DNA of 64,000 nucleotides from positions 3,165,058 through 3,229,057 of the forward strand of contig NZ_ATYB01000014.1 of the NCBI RefSeq assembly GCF_000427465.1. Direction: 5' to 3'. Below the pieces are notes generated by a model. The model was not told the origin of the DNA, ran no database searches, and was given only the letters and a program-made list of their open reading frames with translations. A program made the translations under genes and the position numbers. Below are positions 45,737 to 56,029 of the stretch, piece by piece. Source of the DNA: Sinorhizobium arboris LMG 14919. GTDB taxonomy: Bacteria; Pseudomonadota; Alphaproteobacteria; Rhizobiales; Rhizobiaceae. Each line of letters opens with the position of its first letter. The first letter of the stretch is position 1.

Positions 45737-46894
45737 TCACGCCGCCTTCAGCGGCGGCGCCACCGACACCTCCTTCAGCCATTCGAGGTAATAGGCATAG
45801 GCGAAGTGCAGGCCGATGCCGCCGATGACGAAGAGTGTGCCGATGATCCTGTCCCGGTCGGTGACGAGAAGCAGCACCTGGCCCGCCATTGCAAGGATCG
45901 TCCCGAAGACGAAGACGGCAAGGGAATGGCGCCCGATCATCACCAGGGGGTGGTTGCTTTCCAGTCTCGTCAGCCGGCTGAAGACAGGAACGGTTGCGAG
46001 AATATAGGCGAGCGCCAGCACATGCAGCAGCCGCGTGAGCGACAGGAAGGTCTTGTCGAAGCCGGTCAGCACTGCAGGCAGCCCAAAGGAAAGGTCGATG
46101 TTCCACCAGGAGAACAGCACCCAGAGCGCGGAAATCGCGAGATAGGCGACGGAAACTCCAGCGAGCCAGGGGCTCCGCGGGAGACTGCCACCCCTCCGAA
46201 CATGGCTCATGCACAGGATGCCGATCACGAAGAGGAACTGCCAGGACCAGGGATTGAGGAACCAATAGCCGTCATCGAGAAAGTTATAGGGCACCATTTT
46301 GAAGCAGCCGGCAGCGAGCCAGAGCGCCGCCGAAACCGCGAACAGCAATCTCGGGCGCACGGCATTCAACCATAGAAAGCCGGGCAGCAGCAGGAACAGA
46401 ACCGCGTACATCGACAGAATGTTGTTGTAGCCAAGCTGGTGGCCGAGCAATACCATGGCGACGATTCCCTGCTCCGTCTGCTCGACGATCGGCCGGATAT
46501 TGATTTCGCCGATCAGTTCCTGACGGCCGAAATAGAGGGCGCCGCCAGCGAAGATCGCAAGCGTCACCACGCTCGTCATGATGTGCGCGACGTAGAGCGC
46601 CAAAGCGCGCCGCCATATCTTCAGTGTGAGGGCGAGCCGTCCGCCGGCCAGGAACTTGCCGGAATAGGCCGCTCCGACCGACAGGCCGGAAATCAGCACG
46701 AAGGCCTCCGCCGAATCGGAGAAGCCGTAGTTCTTGTGCGTCAGATATTCGAGATACTGCCCCGGTACATGGTTGACGAAAATGGTCAGCAGGCAGAGAG
46801 CCCGGAAAACGTCGAGGCGTGTGTCGCGCCCGGTCGGCACCGGATGGGCGACCCGTCTCTGATCGTTGCCGCCCTCAGAAGTCTTTTGCAGCAT
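45737..46894 (-). CDS. opgC: OpgC family protein, periplasmic glucan succinylation
   Basis: A 385-residue membrane protein with about ten hydrophobic segments and the OpgC opening RDTRLDVFRALCLLTIFVNHVPG, followed by FSDSAEAFVLISGLSVG. OpgC proteins transfer succinyl groups onto periplasmic glucans, adding negative charge. Placement directly downstream of ndvB on the same strand, and near ndvA, agrees with modification of cyclic beta-1,2-glucan. The ATG at 46894 is preferred over the frame open to 47041, which would read through the ndvB terminator; its ribosome-binding site is weak. Confidence 0.9.
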   Translation of the reverse strand: MLQKTSEGGNDQRRVAHPVPTGRDTRLDVFRALCLLTIFVNHVPGQYLEYLTHKNYGFSDSAEAFVLISGLSVGAAYSGKFLAGGRLALTLKIWRRALALYVAHIMTSVVTLAIFAGGALYFGRQELIGEINIRPIVEQTEQGIVAMVLLGHQLGYNNILSMYAVLFLLLPGFLWLNAVRPRLLFAVSAALWLAAGCFKMVPYNFLDDGYWFLNPWSWQFLFVIGILCMSHVRRGGSLPRSPWLAGVSVAYLAISALWVLFSWWNIDLSFGLPAVLTGFDKTFLSLTRLLHVLALAYILATVPVFSRLTRLESNHPLVMIGRHSLAVFVFGTILAMAGQVLLLVTDRDRIIGTLFVIGGIGLHFAYAYYLEWLKEVSVAPPLKAA

Positions 46895-47010
46895 GCGTGT
46901 TGATATCCGGGATTTGGCGCCCCGCCCCACCCCTGTTGAAAACGGGCGCCGCCGTGCCCGGCCCGGGCGGCGTCGACGCCGTGGCGAAATGAACGAACCT
47001 GAAGCGGCAA

Positions 47011-47049
47011 AGAAAAACCGGCCTTGCCCTAACGGAAACAAAGCCGGTT
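47011..47049 (-). terminator. Terminator downstream of ndvB
   Basis: On the minus strand AACCGGC (47049-47043) pairs with GCCGGTT (47022-47016) across a 20-base loop, with a following TTTCT. It starts 23 bases past the ndvB stop and precedes opgC, so opgC transcription may depend on read-through or its own promoter. Confidence 0.65.
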
Positions 47050-47072
47050 CAGCTCGTGCTCAAGTCCGGCAC

Positions 47073-50000
47073 TTATAGCAAAACCCCTTCATGCGCGTTT
47101 TTTGTGACACTATTATTTACGGTTACGACCGGTTCACCACTTTTTGAATCGCGGCTGACGGAAATCCGGTGCGTGGTGCCGTTCACACGCACTTCGGCCG
47201 AGTAGCCCGCCCATTCGGATGGCAGGACGGGCCGGATCAAAAGCTTGTCGCCTCTCTTGCGGATGCCGAGGATTCCCTCGACGCCGGCGCGGTAGAGCCA
47301 GCCGGCTGAGCCAGTATACCAGGTCCAGCCGCCGCGGCCCGCAAGCGCGCCCTCTCCATAGATGTCGGCAGCGACCACATAGGGCTCGACACGGTAATGC
47401 TCGGCCTCGTTCCGGCTGAGCGCATGCGACACGGGGTTGAGCATGCGGAAGGTGCGCCAGGCTTCCTCCGCCCGCCCCTGGGCAGCGAACGCCAGCACCG
47501 CCCAGGTGGCCGCGTGGGTATATTGACCGCCGTTCTCCCGAACGCCCGGGGGGTAGGCCTTGATGTAACCCGGGTCCTGCTTCGTCGCCTCGAGTGGCGG
47601 CGTGAACAGCCGGACGATCCGCTTTTCGGGATCGACGAGCTCCGCCATCACCGCGTCCATTGCGCGCAGCGAGCGTTCCTTGTCGCCCTCGCCCGAAAGC
47701 GTGCTCCAGGATTGCGCAATCGAATCGATGCGGCACTCCTCGTTTTCCGCCGATCCGAGCGGCGTGCCGTCGTCGTAATAGCCGCGGCGGTAGTAATCGC
47801 CGTCCCACCCGGCCTGTTCGAGCGCATCCTTGAGCGCTTCGAGATGGCGCTCCCACAGCGCCACGCGCGGCTTGTCCTTCCGGGCGCGGGCATAGGGCAG
47901 GAACGCGCGCAAGGTGCCGGCGAGGAACCAGCCGAGCCAGACGCTCGTACCCTCCCCGGCTTCCCCGACACGGTTCATGCCGTCGTTCCAGTCGCCGCCG
48001 AGGATCAGCGGCAGACCGTTGGCGCCGGTCCTGCGGACGGCAAGATCGAGCGCACGGGCGCAATGCTCGTAGACGTCGCCCACCTCGTCGGCCGCCTCCG
48101 GCCTGTAGAAGCTGTCGTGCTGGCCCTCTTCAAGGGCCGGCCCGGTGATGAAAGGAACCTTCTCCTGGAGGATGTCCTCGCCGCCGGTGACCGCGCAGTA
48201 ATGTGCAACCGCGTGAGCCAGCCAGACGACGTCGTCCGATATCATCGTCCGGACGCCGGCTTCCGTACCGGGCAGCCACCAGTGCTGAACGTCGCCTTCG
48301 ACGAACTGCCGCGCTGCGGCGTTGAGGATCTGCGCCCGGGCAAGCGCCGGCCGGTGGATCAGGAAGGCAAGCGTATCCTGCAGCTGATCGCGGAAACCGA
48401 AGGCGCCACTTGCCTGATAGAAGGCCGAACGTGCCATGATCCGGCAACCGAGCGCCTGGTAGGGCAGCCAATGATTGATCATGTGGTTGAAGGCGCTGTC
48501 GGGCGTCTCCACCTTCACGACTTCGGTGAAATCGCCCCAGAAGGTCTTCGCCGCATCGAGCGCAGCGTCGAAACTGCCGGCCCTGAGCTCCCCGAGGATA
48601 GCCCGCACCTGGTCGGAATTGCCGGCATCGCCGAGGAAGAAGGTGATCTGTTGCTCCACGCCCGCTTCGATGGTGAGATCCGTCGCGAGCGCCGCGCAGG
48701 CATCCCCATCCACTTCCGTCGACCCCGTGAGCTCGGCGCCTGATATCACCGCCTGCGGGGCGAGGATTCCTCCGGCCCGGCCGAGGAATTCCCGTCGGCT
48801 CGCCGTATAGCCCGCGACGTCGCCATCGCTGGCGAAGAACGCGCACCGGCCCGGATAATCGATGCTGTATGGATTGGTGGCGAGGAGCGCCTTGCCGCTT
48901 TCGTCCCACTCGCTGAGGACGAAGGGCGCGGTGCGGCTGCGATTGCTGCCGAGCACCCATTCCGCATAGCCGTAGACGCGAAGCTTGCGAGCGGCCGAAC
49001 TGCGATTGCGGATTGTCAGCCGCACCAGCTTGGCCGGCAAGGTCCTGTGGACCGTATGCATGGCCTCGATCTCGAGCTCGTCCTGCGTGCTGAGGAAGCG
49101 CGAATGGCCGAGGCCATGACGGGTCTCGAACAGGGCGGACTTGCGCCGCGACAGTGCGGCATAGGGCGTCAGCACCGCGCCGCTCGCCATGTCGCGCACG
49201 AAGATCGCCTCGCCCGGACGGTTGACCACCGCGTCATTGGTCCAGGGCGTCAACTGATAGTCGCGCGAATTGCGGCTCCAGGAAAAGGCCGCGCCCTCGG
49301 CCGAAATATGGAAGCCGAACTGTTCGTTGGCGATGACGTTGATCCACGGCTGCGGCGTCGCCTCGCTTCCGCGCAGCCGCACGGCATATTCGCGGCCGTC
49401 CTCGGCAAAGCCGCCGAACCCGTTCCAGAAGTCCAGGTCGCCGCCTTCTGGCTCGGCCGCCGTCCGCTCGTCGGTCTGCGGTATCACCGGCACCAGCATC
49501 TCGGCGCTCTCCTCCTTCTTTTCGGAGGGTTTGGCGTAGAGCGAGGCGGCGCGGGCGATCTGATCCGAGATGGTGCCGTTGCGGGCATGGAAGACCGCCC
49601 GCGAGGCGGAGATCAGCGTCGACCAGGTCTCCGGTTCCATCAGGTCCCGGCGCACCGCGAAGATGTGCTGGCGCGGACCGTCCGAAAGGCCGCGAAGCCT
49701 CAGATTTTCGCACATGGAGTCGAGCGTGTGCTGCAGGTCCTGCGCGTAGGAAGAGGCGCGCTCATTGACCACCACCAGATCGGCGGTGATCCCGCGGGCC
49801 CTCAGATATTCCTGCGCCCGCAATGCCTCGCGGGCGATGCCGAGATCGCCGTCGTCGTTGATCCGGAGGCAAAAGATCGGGAAATCCCCCGAAATCGCCA
49901 GCGGCCACAGCGCCGATTGAGAGGCAAGCCCGGACTTGACGGTGGCCGTGTCGGCGCGAAGGTGCATGTCCGGATAGACGAGATAGCGGCCGAGCATCTG

Positions 50001-53000
50001 GAAACTGGCGGCCTCCTTCGAGGTGATCCCGACATGGCGCATCTGCACCTGGCTGCGGGTCCAGGCGTGGATGAGCTCGTGGTTGAAGGTTTCCGGATGC
50101 CGGTACCGGTCGATCGCCCGGTCGACGCCTTCCCTGTCGGGGGCGGCGATCGTCCAGAAGATGACGCTCACTTTCTTGCCCGCCGGTACGCGGACGACGC
50201 GGCGAAGCGACATGATCGGATCGAGCGTGAAGCCGTCGGAGCCGGAAAGCGTGGCGCCCGGATCGAATGCGGCCGCCTCGGCAAGGGTGCGGCCTTGGCC
50301 GAGGAAGCGCCGGCGATCGGTTTCCGCCTGCGTGTGGCGCTCGCTGCCGGCGTTGTCGGTTACGAGATGGGCGACCTCAATGTCCGGATCGCCCGGGCTG
50401 CGCTTGTTGCGCGAGACCCATATCACGTCTCCCTGACGGCTGACCTCGGTGCGGAGGAACATCTTCGAGAAGGCCGGGTGCGAACTGTCGGCGTCGTCCA
50501 TGGCAAGCACCGGCTCGGCATAGGACGTCACCTCGATGAAGCGGTCTTCCGTGCCCGTATTGAGCAGGATCACCCGGCGGCCTTCGGCGTCATGCTCGGT
50601 GGCGACGATGCACTCCACCTCGCTTGTCAGATCGCCGACGATCTTGACGAACTCGGCCTTGTCGTCGCCGAAGCGGGTGACGGTCTTTTCGCCGGGCGCA
50701 CGACGGGGCTCGGCCGTGGCCGACCACCAGTCGCCGGTAACCGTGTCGCGAAGGAAGATGAAGGTCCCCGTCCTGTCCTCCACCGGATCCGGCGCCCATC
50801 TCGTTACAGACTGGCCGTTCCAGCGGGCATAGCCCGCCCCGGTCGCCGTCAGCATGACGGAGTAGTGACCGTTCGACAGAAGCACCGTCTCGCGATCCTG
50901 ATTGATCGGATCTTCGACGACGCGGACCTCGGGGCGCAGGAGATCGGCTTGACCCTTGCCGAGTGATTCCGGCTCGCGCTTGGCGGCCATGACCGGAATG
51001 TCGCGCGGAGCCTTCTCCTGCAGGAGGAGCTCGGCGGCCTCGATGACCGGATCGGCGTGAAACCACTCCCGCAACTGGCCGTTGAAGACGACATTGGCGA
51101 TCGCGGCGACAGACATGCCGTGATGATGGGCATAATAGTTGCGCACGACGGCGCATTTCTGGCCCTCCGGCACGCGCGTCGGCGTGAAGTCGACGGCGTC
51201 GTGATAGCCATAGGCACCAAGCGCACCGACCTCCCGGAGCCGCGCCAGGTTGGCAAGGGCCGATTTCGGATCATACATGCAGGCAAGAATGGATGCGTAG
51301 GGCGCGATGACGGCATTCTGGCCGAGCCCGCGCTTCAGGCCCAGTGTCGGCACGCCGAAATTCGTGTATTGGTAGGTCAGTTCGTGATCGCGCGCATTGA
51401 ACGCCGCCTCGGAGATGCCCCAAGGCGTTCCGAGACGCCGGCCGTGATTGATCTGCTCCTGGACCACCAGATTGTTGGTCTGGTTGAGGATGCCGCCCTG
51501 CCGCTCCTGCATGACAAGCGGCGGCATCAGATATTCGAACATCGATCCCGACCAGGAGACGAGCGCCCCGCGCGCGCCGATCGGCACGATCGGACGGCCG
51601 AGCTTGTACCAGTGCTCGGTCGGCAGGTCCCCCTTGGCGATCGCGAAGAGGCTTGTCAGCCGCGCCTCGGAGGCCAGAAGGTCATAGCAGGCCTCATCGA
51701 GTTCGTTGGCGTTGACGCGGTAGCCGATCGAGAGCAGCCGCCGCTCCGGCCGGAACAGGAAACCGAAGTCCATCGAGAAGGCGATGTCACGCGCGCGCTC
51801 CTTGAGCACCAGCAGCCGCTGACGCAGCGCCTCGATCGCGCCGAGGTCGAAGACGCCGTCGGCGATGTGGGCCTCGCAGGCGGCCACCAGCGAGCCCGCC
51901 CATGTCGCCACCTCACCGCTCTGGACCGTGCGTACCTCATGATCGAGATTGACTGTCAGCTTGTGCATGTCGCGCGCGAGGACCGCGAGGTTGATCACCC
52001 GTATGGAGGCGAACTCGCGCTCGCGTTTGACCGCGGCCAGCGCATTCCGGAAGCCGGCGATGCGCTCCTCGATCAGACGCCTGAGCGGCCGTACGGTCTT
52101 GCGGTCGTCGGGAAGCTCGCTCAGCGCCTCCTCGAGGATCGCCGCGACGTCGCCTATACCGTCGAGATTGCCCTGGACGTGGGCGGACGGCGCCTCGGCC
52201 CATTCCCGGCACATGGACGACACCGCGATCAGGTGTCCGGCGAGGTTGCCGCTGTCGACGGAGGAAACATAGCGCGGTTCCATCGGTTCGAGGCCGCGCG
52301 TGCGATACCAGTTGAAGAGATGGCCGCGGTATTTCGGCATGCGGTCGATCGTGGCGATCGTCTGTTCGAGACGCGTGATCGTCTCCTCGAAACCGATCCA
52401 GCCGAAGGAGCGGGCCGACATCACCGACAGGAGATAGACGCCGATATTGGTCGGCGAGGTGCGCTCCGCGAGGACCGGCTGCGGTGTTTCCTGGAAGTTG
52501 TCCGGCGGCAGGAAGTTCTGCTCGGCGGTGACGAATGCCTCGAAATAGCGCCATGTCCGCCGCGCGATCTTGCGCATCTCCTCGATCGCCTCCTCGGAGA
52601 CGACGAGCTGGTCTTCGGTTTCGGCGGACTGGCTGACGAACCAGGCGACCGCGGGCGAAGCCGCCCAGATGAGGGCGAAGGGCAGGCCGATGAAGGGCAG
52701 GCCGGTATCGGAAATGGCGGCAAGCGCCAGCGACACGAGCGCGAGCGCCGGCGCCGTCCACATCGCGCGGAAGTAGTCGCCGATCGAACCGTGGCCGGCG
52801 CTCTGCACCTGCGCGGCGGTACGCCATTCCAGCATCAGCTTGCGGCTGACGAAGGTGCGGTAGAGCGAGCGCACGATCGCATCCGCCATCATCGCCGCAT
52901 TATGCGCGATGAAGACGATACGCAGCGCGACCTGCGCGTTTGCGGCCCGAATGTCCGACAGCACCGTGTGGAGATGCGCACGCGCGACGATGTCGTTGCG

Positions 53001-55685
53001 CCGCGGCATGATCCCGGAAATCAGCGACAGCGTGGGCGCGACGAAAAGGCTGAAGATCAGCACGAGTTGCCAGATCAGTGCCTGAGTCGGCTCCATGTAG
53101 TACCAGCCCATGACCGAGGCCGCGAGCCAGGCGACGGGAATGAGCGACCGGCGCAGATTGTCGTACATCTTCCAGCGGCCGAGCATCGACAGGCCGTTCG
53201 CCGGGCTGAAGATATAGGGCAGGAGCTGCCAGTCGCCGCGCGCCCAACGATGCTGCCGCGACATCTCGACCTCGTAACGGGTCGGGAAATCCTCGACGAG
53301 TTCGACGTCGGTCACCAGCGCGCAACGCGCATAGGAGCCTTCGAGAAGGTCGTGGCTGAGCACCGCATTTTCGTCGATCTTGCCCTTGAGTGCCGCCTCG
53401 AAGGCATCGACATGGTAGAGGCCCTTGCCGGTGAAGCTGCCTTCGCCGGCGATGTCCTGGTAGACGTCCGACACGGTGAAGACATAGGGGTCGATGCCGC
53501 GATTGATGGTGAAGATGCGCTGGAAGGCCGAAGCCTCGCTGCCGGTGGTGAGCGACGGCGTCACCCGCGGCTGCAGGAGGCTGTAGCCGGTCATGACCTC
53601 CTGTGTCCTCGGATTGACGACCGGCCGGTTGATCGGGTGATAGAGCTTGCCGACAAGCTTGGTGACCGCATCGCGCATGAGACGCGTGTCGGAGTCGAGC
53701 GTCATCACATATTGCACGCCCTCCGGCACCGTGTTGGCGCCCTGAAGGAACGAGGTGTCGCGGTCGCCGCGCAGCAGCAGATTCAGCTCGTGCAGTTTGC
53801 CGCGCTTGCGCTCCCATCCCATCCACACTCCCTCGGCCTCGTTGTAGAGGCGGCGCCGATGCAGGAGGAAGAAGCGCGTCTTGCCGTCATAGGCGTAGCG
53901 GGCGGCGAGCGAAGCAATCTCGCGTTTGGCGTATTCGAGGACATCGGTATCGGCAGGCGCCTCCTCGGACTTGCTGTCGCCCCAGTCGCTTAAGAGCGCG
54001 AAATAGATCTCCCCGCGCGGATTGGCGAGGTAATGCACCTCGAGATTGCGCACGAGCTCGTCCACATGGTCGCGTTTGGCGATCAGGCAAGGTACCACCA
54101 CCAGCGTGCGGGCGTCCGCGGGTATTCCGTCGAGAAATTCGTAGCCGACGAGCCGGGACGGTTTGAGGAAGAGCGTGACGAGCGTGTTGAACAGGCCCAT
54201 CGCGCCTTCTGAAGCCGGCAGCGCGAAGAGCAGCAGCATGATCAGCTTCGCGCCGTTCGGAATGTCCATCGGGCTGACGAAGGCGTAGACGACGATCATC
54301 GCCAGGATCGTCAGCACGATGTTCGGACCGGCGATGGCGAACCAGTCCAGCTTGCGGATGGCGCGGATCAGGTGCTGGAAGACGGAGGGCGAATAGCCGA
54401 TCCGCCTCTCCAGCGCCGCGCGCTGCTTCCCGACGAGGAACGAACCGACATTCGGCTCCTGCAGGGGCGCCTCGACGGCCGCCGCCGCCCTCGCCTCCTC
54501 GACCATTTCGATCGCAATTTTCGTGACTTCGTGTTCGCTGTGGCCCGAACGGCGGGCGAGCTTCTCGATCGTGTCACGATAGGTGTTTCGCGACCCGAAA
54601 TCCAGCGACGCATAATCCGAACCCTCGCGCAGCGTCGCATCGATCTTGCTGACGCTTTCGAACCAGACGGCCCAGTCCGTGTCGTCGATCTCGCGCAGGC
54701 TGCGGATGATATTGCTCATCGTCGCATTGCCGGAGGAGAGGCGGTTCTGCTCCGCCACCAGCGCCTCCTCGACGTCGGTGCCGCGCCGTTCCAGTCGCTC
54801 CTCGATCCAGGCTATGACGGCGCCCGAGGTCTGCGAACCGTCGCGCATGCGGTATAGGAGCTGCGCAATGAAAGTATTGTCGGCGGAGAGCGCTTCGGAC
54901 TCGACGAGAAGTGTCCGGCAGGCTTCCGGCTCGCTCAGCCGGATGAGCTGGTCCGCCACCTCGTTCGCCTTGCGCCGCATGCCGCGCGAGCGCTCGACGC
55001 GGATGGCGATGCGCCTGAGATTTTCGATGAGCACGAAGCGCAGGATCGACGGCAGCGCCCACAGTTCACCGATCCTGAAGGTGTCGTGCTCCTGGAAGCC
55101 CTCGACCATCGCGGTGATGCTTTCCCGCGAAACCGTGCTGTGGGTGTGAGCGACGTAAAGCCAAGCCAGCGCCATCGTGCGCGGAATGACGTTGCCGGAT
55201 ACGGAGAGCGTCGGCAATTGCCGGTAGAACCGGCGCGGGAAATCGCGCCGAACCTCCTGGATCGCCTCTTCTACGACATGGTGGTTGTCGAGCAGCCATT
55301 CGGCTGCCGGCGTGATCGAGGCACCGGCTTCGACGTCGGCTGCTGTCGCCCGATAGACGCGCAATATCTCCTTTTCGTTCTCCCGGTGGCGGGAGCGGAA
55401 CTCGAAGGAGAAGAAGCCCGGCAGGGCGGAAACCCCGTTCTCGGCGAGGCTCGCGCCGCATGCCCGCAGCTCGTCGATCGAGAAATAGGTCGAGCGGATC
55501 GAATCGTTGTAGTCGATCTGCTTCGCTTCCGGTTCGCGCGGTGAATTGGACTGCATTGTGTGCTGGAGCATGGGTACGGATTCTGGTTCCACCTGGGACC
55601 GATCGGCCCGGTTCTCGTTGTTCTGCCGGTCTGGCTGCGGCCCTGGGGCTGCAGACGGCGCCGGCGCGTTTCTAGACACGGTCAT
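47073..55685 (-). CDS. ndvB: Cyclic beta-1,2-glucan synthase NdvB
   Basis: A giant inner-membrane enzyme of about 2870 residues that initiates, elongates and cyclises beta-1,2-glucan from UDP-glucose. Membrane segments near 450-500, 845-890 and 975-1015 flank a glycosyltransferase core with TLDSDTRLM (about 660) and QHRWARGDWQ (about 815). A glycoamylase-like domain follows (GALVSWSGSMFEYLMPP, about 1385). The C-terminal GH94-type region includes GGDWNDGMNRVG (about 2567), the phosphorylase-like part that controls ring size. The ATG at 55685 has GGAGG six bases upstream; the published protein is, as I recall, nearer 2830 residues, which would fit the ATG at 55571. No frameshift seen. Required for nodule invasion and hypo-osmotic adaptation. 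Confidence 0.97.
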   Translation of the reverse strand: MTVSRNAPAPSAAPGPQPDRQNNENRADRSQVEPESVPMLQHTMQSNSPREPEAKQIDYNDSIRSTYFSIDELRACGASLAENGVSALPGFFSFEFRSRHRENEKEILRVYRATAADVEAGASITPAAEWLLDNHHVVEEAIQEVRRDFPRRFYRQLPTLSVSGNVIPRTMALAWLYVAHTHSTVSRESITAMVEGFQEHDTFRIGELWALPSILRFVLIENLRRIAIRVERSRGMRRKANEVADQLIRLSEPEACRTLLVESEALSADNTFIAQLLYRMRDGSQTSGAVIAWIEERLERRGTDVEEALVAEQNRLSSGNATMSNIIRSLREIDDTDWAVWFESVSKIDATLREGSDYASLDFGSRNTYRDTIEKLARRSGHSEHEVTKIAIEMVEEARAAAAVEAPLQEPNVGSFLVGKQRAALERRIGYSPSVFQHLIRAIRKLDWFAIAGPNIVLTILAMIVVYAFVSPMDIPNGAKLIMLLLFALPASEGAMGLFNTLVTLFLKPSRLVGYEFLDGIPADARTLVVVPCLIAKRDHVDELVRNLEVHYLANPRGEIYFALLSDWGDSKSEEAPADTDVLEYAKREIASLAARYAYDGKTRFFLLHRRRLYNEAEGVWMGWERKRGKLHELNLLLRGDRDTSFLQGANTVPEGVQYVMTLDSDTRLMRDAVTKLVGKLYHPINRPVVNPRTQEVMTGYSLLQPRVTPSLTTGSEASAFQRIFTINRGIDPYVFTVSDVYQDIAGEGSFTGKGLYHVDAFEAALKGKIDENAVLSHDLLEGSYARCALVTDVELVEDFPTRYEVEMSRQHRWARGDWQLLPYIFSPANGLSMLGRWKMYDNLRRSLIPVAWLAASVMGWYYMEPTQALIWQLVLIFSLFVAPTLSLISGIMPRRNDIVARAHLHTVLSDIRAANAQVALRIVFIAHNAAMMADAIVRSLYRTFVSRKLMLEWRTAAQVQSAGHGSIGDYFRAMWTAPALALVSLALAAISDTGLPFIGLPFALIWAASPAVAWFVSQSAETEDQLVVSEEAIEEMRKIARRTWRYFEAFVTAEQNFLPPDNFQETPQPVLAERTSPTNIGVYLLSVMSARSFGWIGFEETITRLEQTIATIDRMPKYRGHLFNWYRTRGLEPMEPRYVSSVDSGNLAGHLIAVSSMCREWAEAPSAHVQGNLDGIGDVAAILEEALSELPDDRKTVRPLRRLIEERIAGFRNALAAVKREREFASIRVINLAVLARDMHKLTVNLDHEVRTVQSGEVATWAGSLVAACEAHIADGVFDLGAIEALRQRLLVLKERARDIAFSMDFGFLFRPERRLLSIGYRVNANELDEACYDLLASEARLTSLFAIAKGDLPTEHWYKLGRPIVPIGARGALVSWSGSMFEYLMPPLVMQERQGGILNQTNNLVVQEQINHGRRLGTPWGISEAAFNARDHELTYQYTNFGVPTLGLKRGLGQNAVIAPYASILACMYDPKSALANLARLREVGALGAYGYHDAVDFTPTRVPEGQKCAVVRNYYAHHHGMSVAAIANVVFNGQLREWFHADPVIEAAELLLQEKAPRDIPVMAAKREPESLGKGQADLLRPEVRVVEDPINQDRETVLLSNGHYSVMLTATGAGYARWNGQSVTRWAPDPVEDRTGTFIFLRDTVTGDWWSATAEPRRAPGEKTVTRFGDDKAEFVKIVGDLTSEVECIVATEHDAEGRRVILLNTGTEDRFIEVTSYAEPVLAMDDADSSHPAFSKMFLRTEVSRQGDVIWVSRNKRSPGDPDIEVAHLVTDNAGSERHTQAETDRRRFLGQGRTLAEAAAFDPGATLSGSDGFTLDPIMSLRRVVRVPAGKKVSVIFWTIAAPDREGVDRAIDRYRHPETFNHELIHAWTRSQVQMRHVGITSKEAASFQMLGRYLVYPDMHLRADTATVKSGLASQSALWPLAISGDFPIFCLRINDDGDLGIAREALRAQEYLRARGITADLVVVNERASSYAQDLQHTLDSMCENLRLRGLSDGPRQHIFAVRRDLMEPETWSTLISASRAVFHARNGTISDQIARAASLYAKPSEKKEESAEMLVPVIPQTDERTAAEPEGGDLDFWNGFGGFAEDGREYAVRLRGSEATPQPWINVIANEQFGFHISAEGAAFSWSRNSRDYQLTPWTNDAVVNRPGEAIFVRDMASGAVLTPYAALSRRKSALFETRHGLGHSRFLSTQDELEIEAMHTVHRTLPAKLVRLTIRNRSSAARKLRVYGYAEWVLGSNRSRTAPFVLSEWDESGKALLATNPYSIDYPGRCAFFASDGDVAGYTASRREFLGRAGGILAPQAVISGAELTGSTEVDGDACAALATDLTIEAGVEQQITFFLGDAGNSDQVRAILGELRAGSFDAALDAAKTFWGDFTEVVKVETPDSAFNHMINHWLPYQALGCRIMARSAFYQASGAFGFRDQLQDTLAFLIHRPALARAQILNAAARQFVEGDVQHWWLPGTEAGVRTMISDDVVWLAHAVAHYCAVTGGEDILQEKVPFITGPALEEGQHDSFYRPEAADEVGDVYEHCARALDLAVRRTGANGLPLILGGDWNDGMNRVGEAGEGTSVWLGWFLAGTLRAFLPYARARKDKPRVALWERHLEALKDALEQAGWDGDYYRRGYYDDGTPLGSAENEECRIDSIAQSWSTLSGEGDKERSLRAMDAVMAELVDPEKRIVRLFTPPLEATKQDPGYIKAYPPGVRENGGQYTHAATWAVLAFAAQGRAEEAWRTFRMLNPVSHALSRNEAEHYRVEPYVVAADIYGEGALAGRGGWTWYTGSAGWLYRAGVEGILGIRKRGDKLLIRPVLPSEWAGYSAEVRVNGTTHRISVSRDSKSGEPVVTVNNSVTKNAHEGVLL

Positions 55686-56029
55686 GTGCCCTCCCTCGCC
55701 GTCATCGTCCGGGGAGGTGAGAACCGGCGAAAGCGGGCGCCGACCGGGACTTGAGGCTTGGACATTGCAAAACCGGCGGCGTGCTGCGTGCCATGGCCGC
55801 GTGATGTATGAAGATGGCATTTTTTAGCCGTGATGTCAGCAACTTGCAAGGAATGCGTGCGCCGCTGGGCCGCTTCCGGAGGCCCGGAACGGGAGCTGCC
55901 GGGCCAGCCGGCATGCGCCTTCGGCTCGTGGGAAACCTCTTTCAAAATCCGCCCCTTCCTGGTGCTGCAGTATCAGGTCCGAAAGCCGGGATCGGTAGAT
56001 CTTCAACCGGACTCCCCTGCTGTGGCTGA
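55686..56029. other. ndvB upstream region
   Basis: 344 bases between the ndvB start and the lysR-type gene stop. It holds the candidate ndvB promoter and is otherwise featureless; no additional gene or strong hairpin was recognised between 55850 and 56029. Confidence 0.5.
55821..55849 (-). promoter_or_regulatory. Candidate sigma-70 promoter of ndvB
   Basis: TTGCAA (55849-55844) and TAAAAA (55826-55821) on the minus strand are 17 bases apart, about 135 bases upstream of the ndvB ATG. Confidence 0.45.

Noticed and set aside
51057..53993. Open frame of 978 codons on the plus strand inside ndvB
   Set aside because: Antisense shadow of a conserved gene with no family motif.
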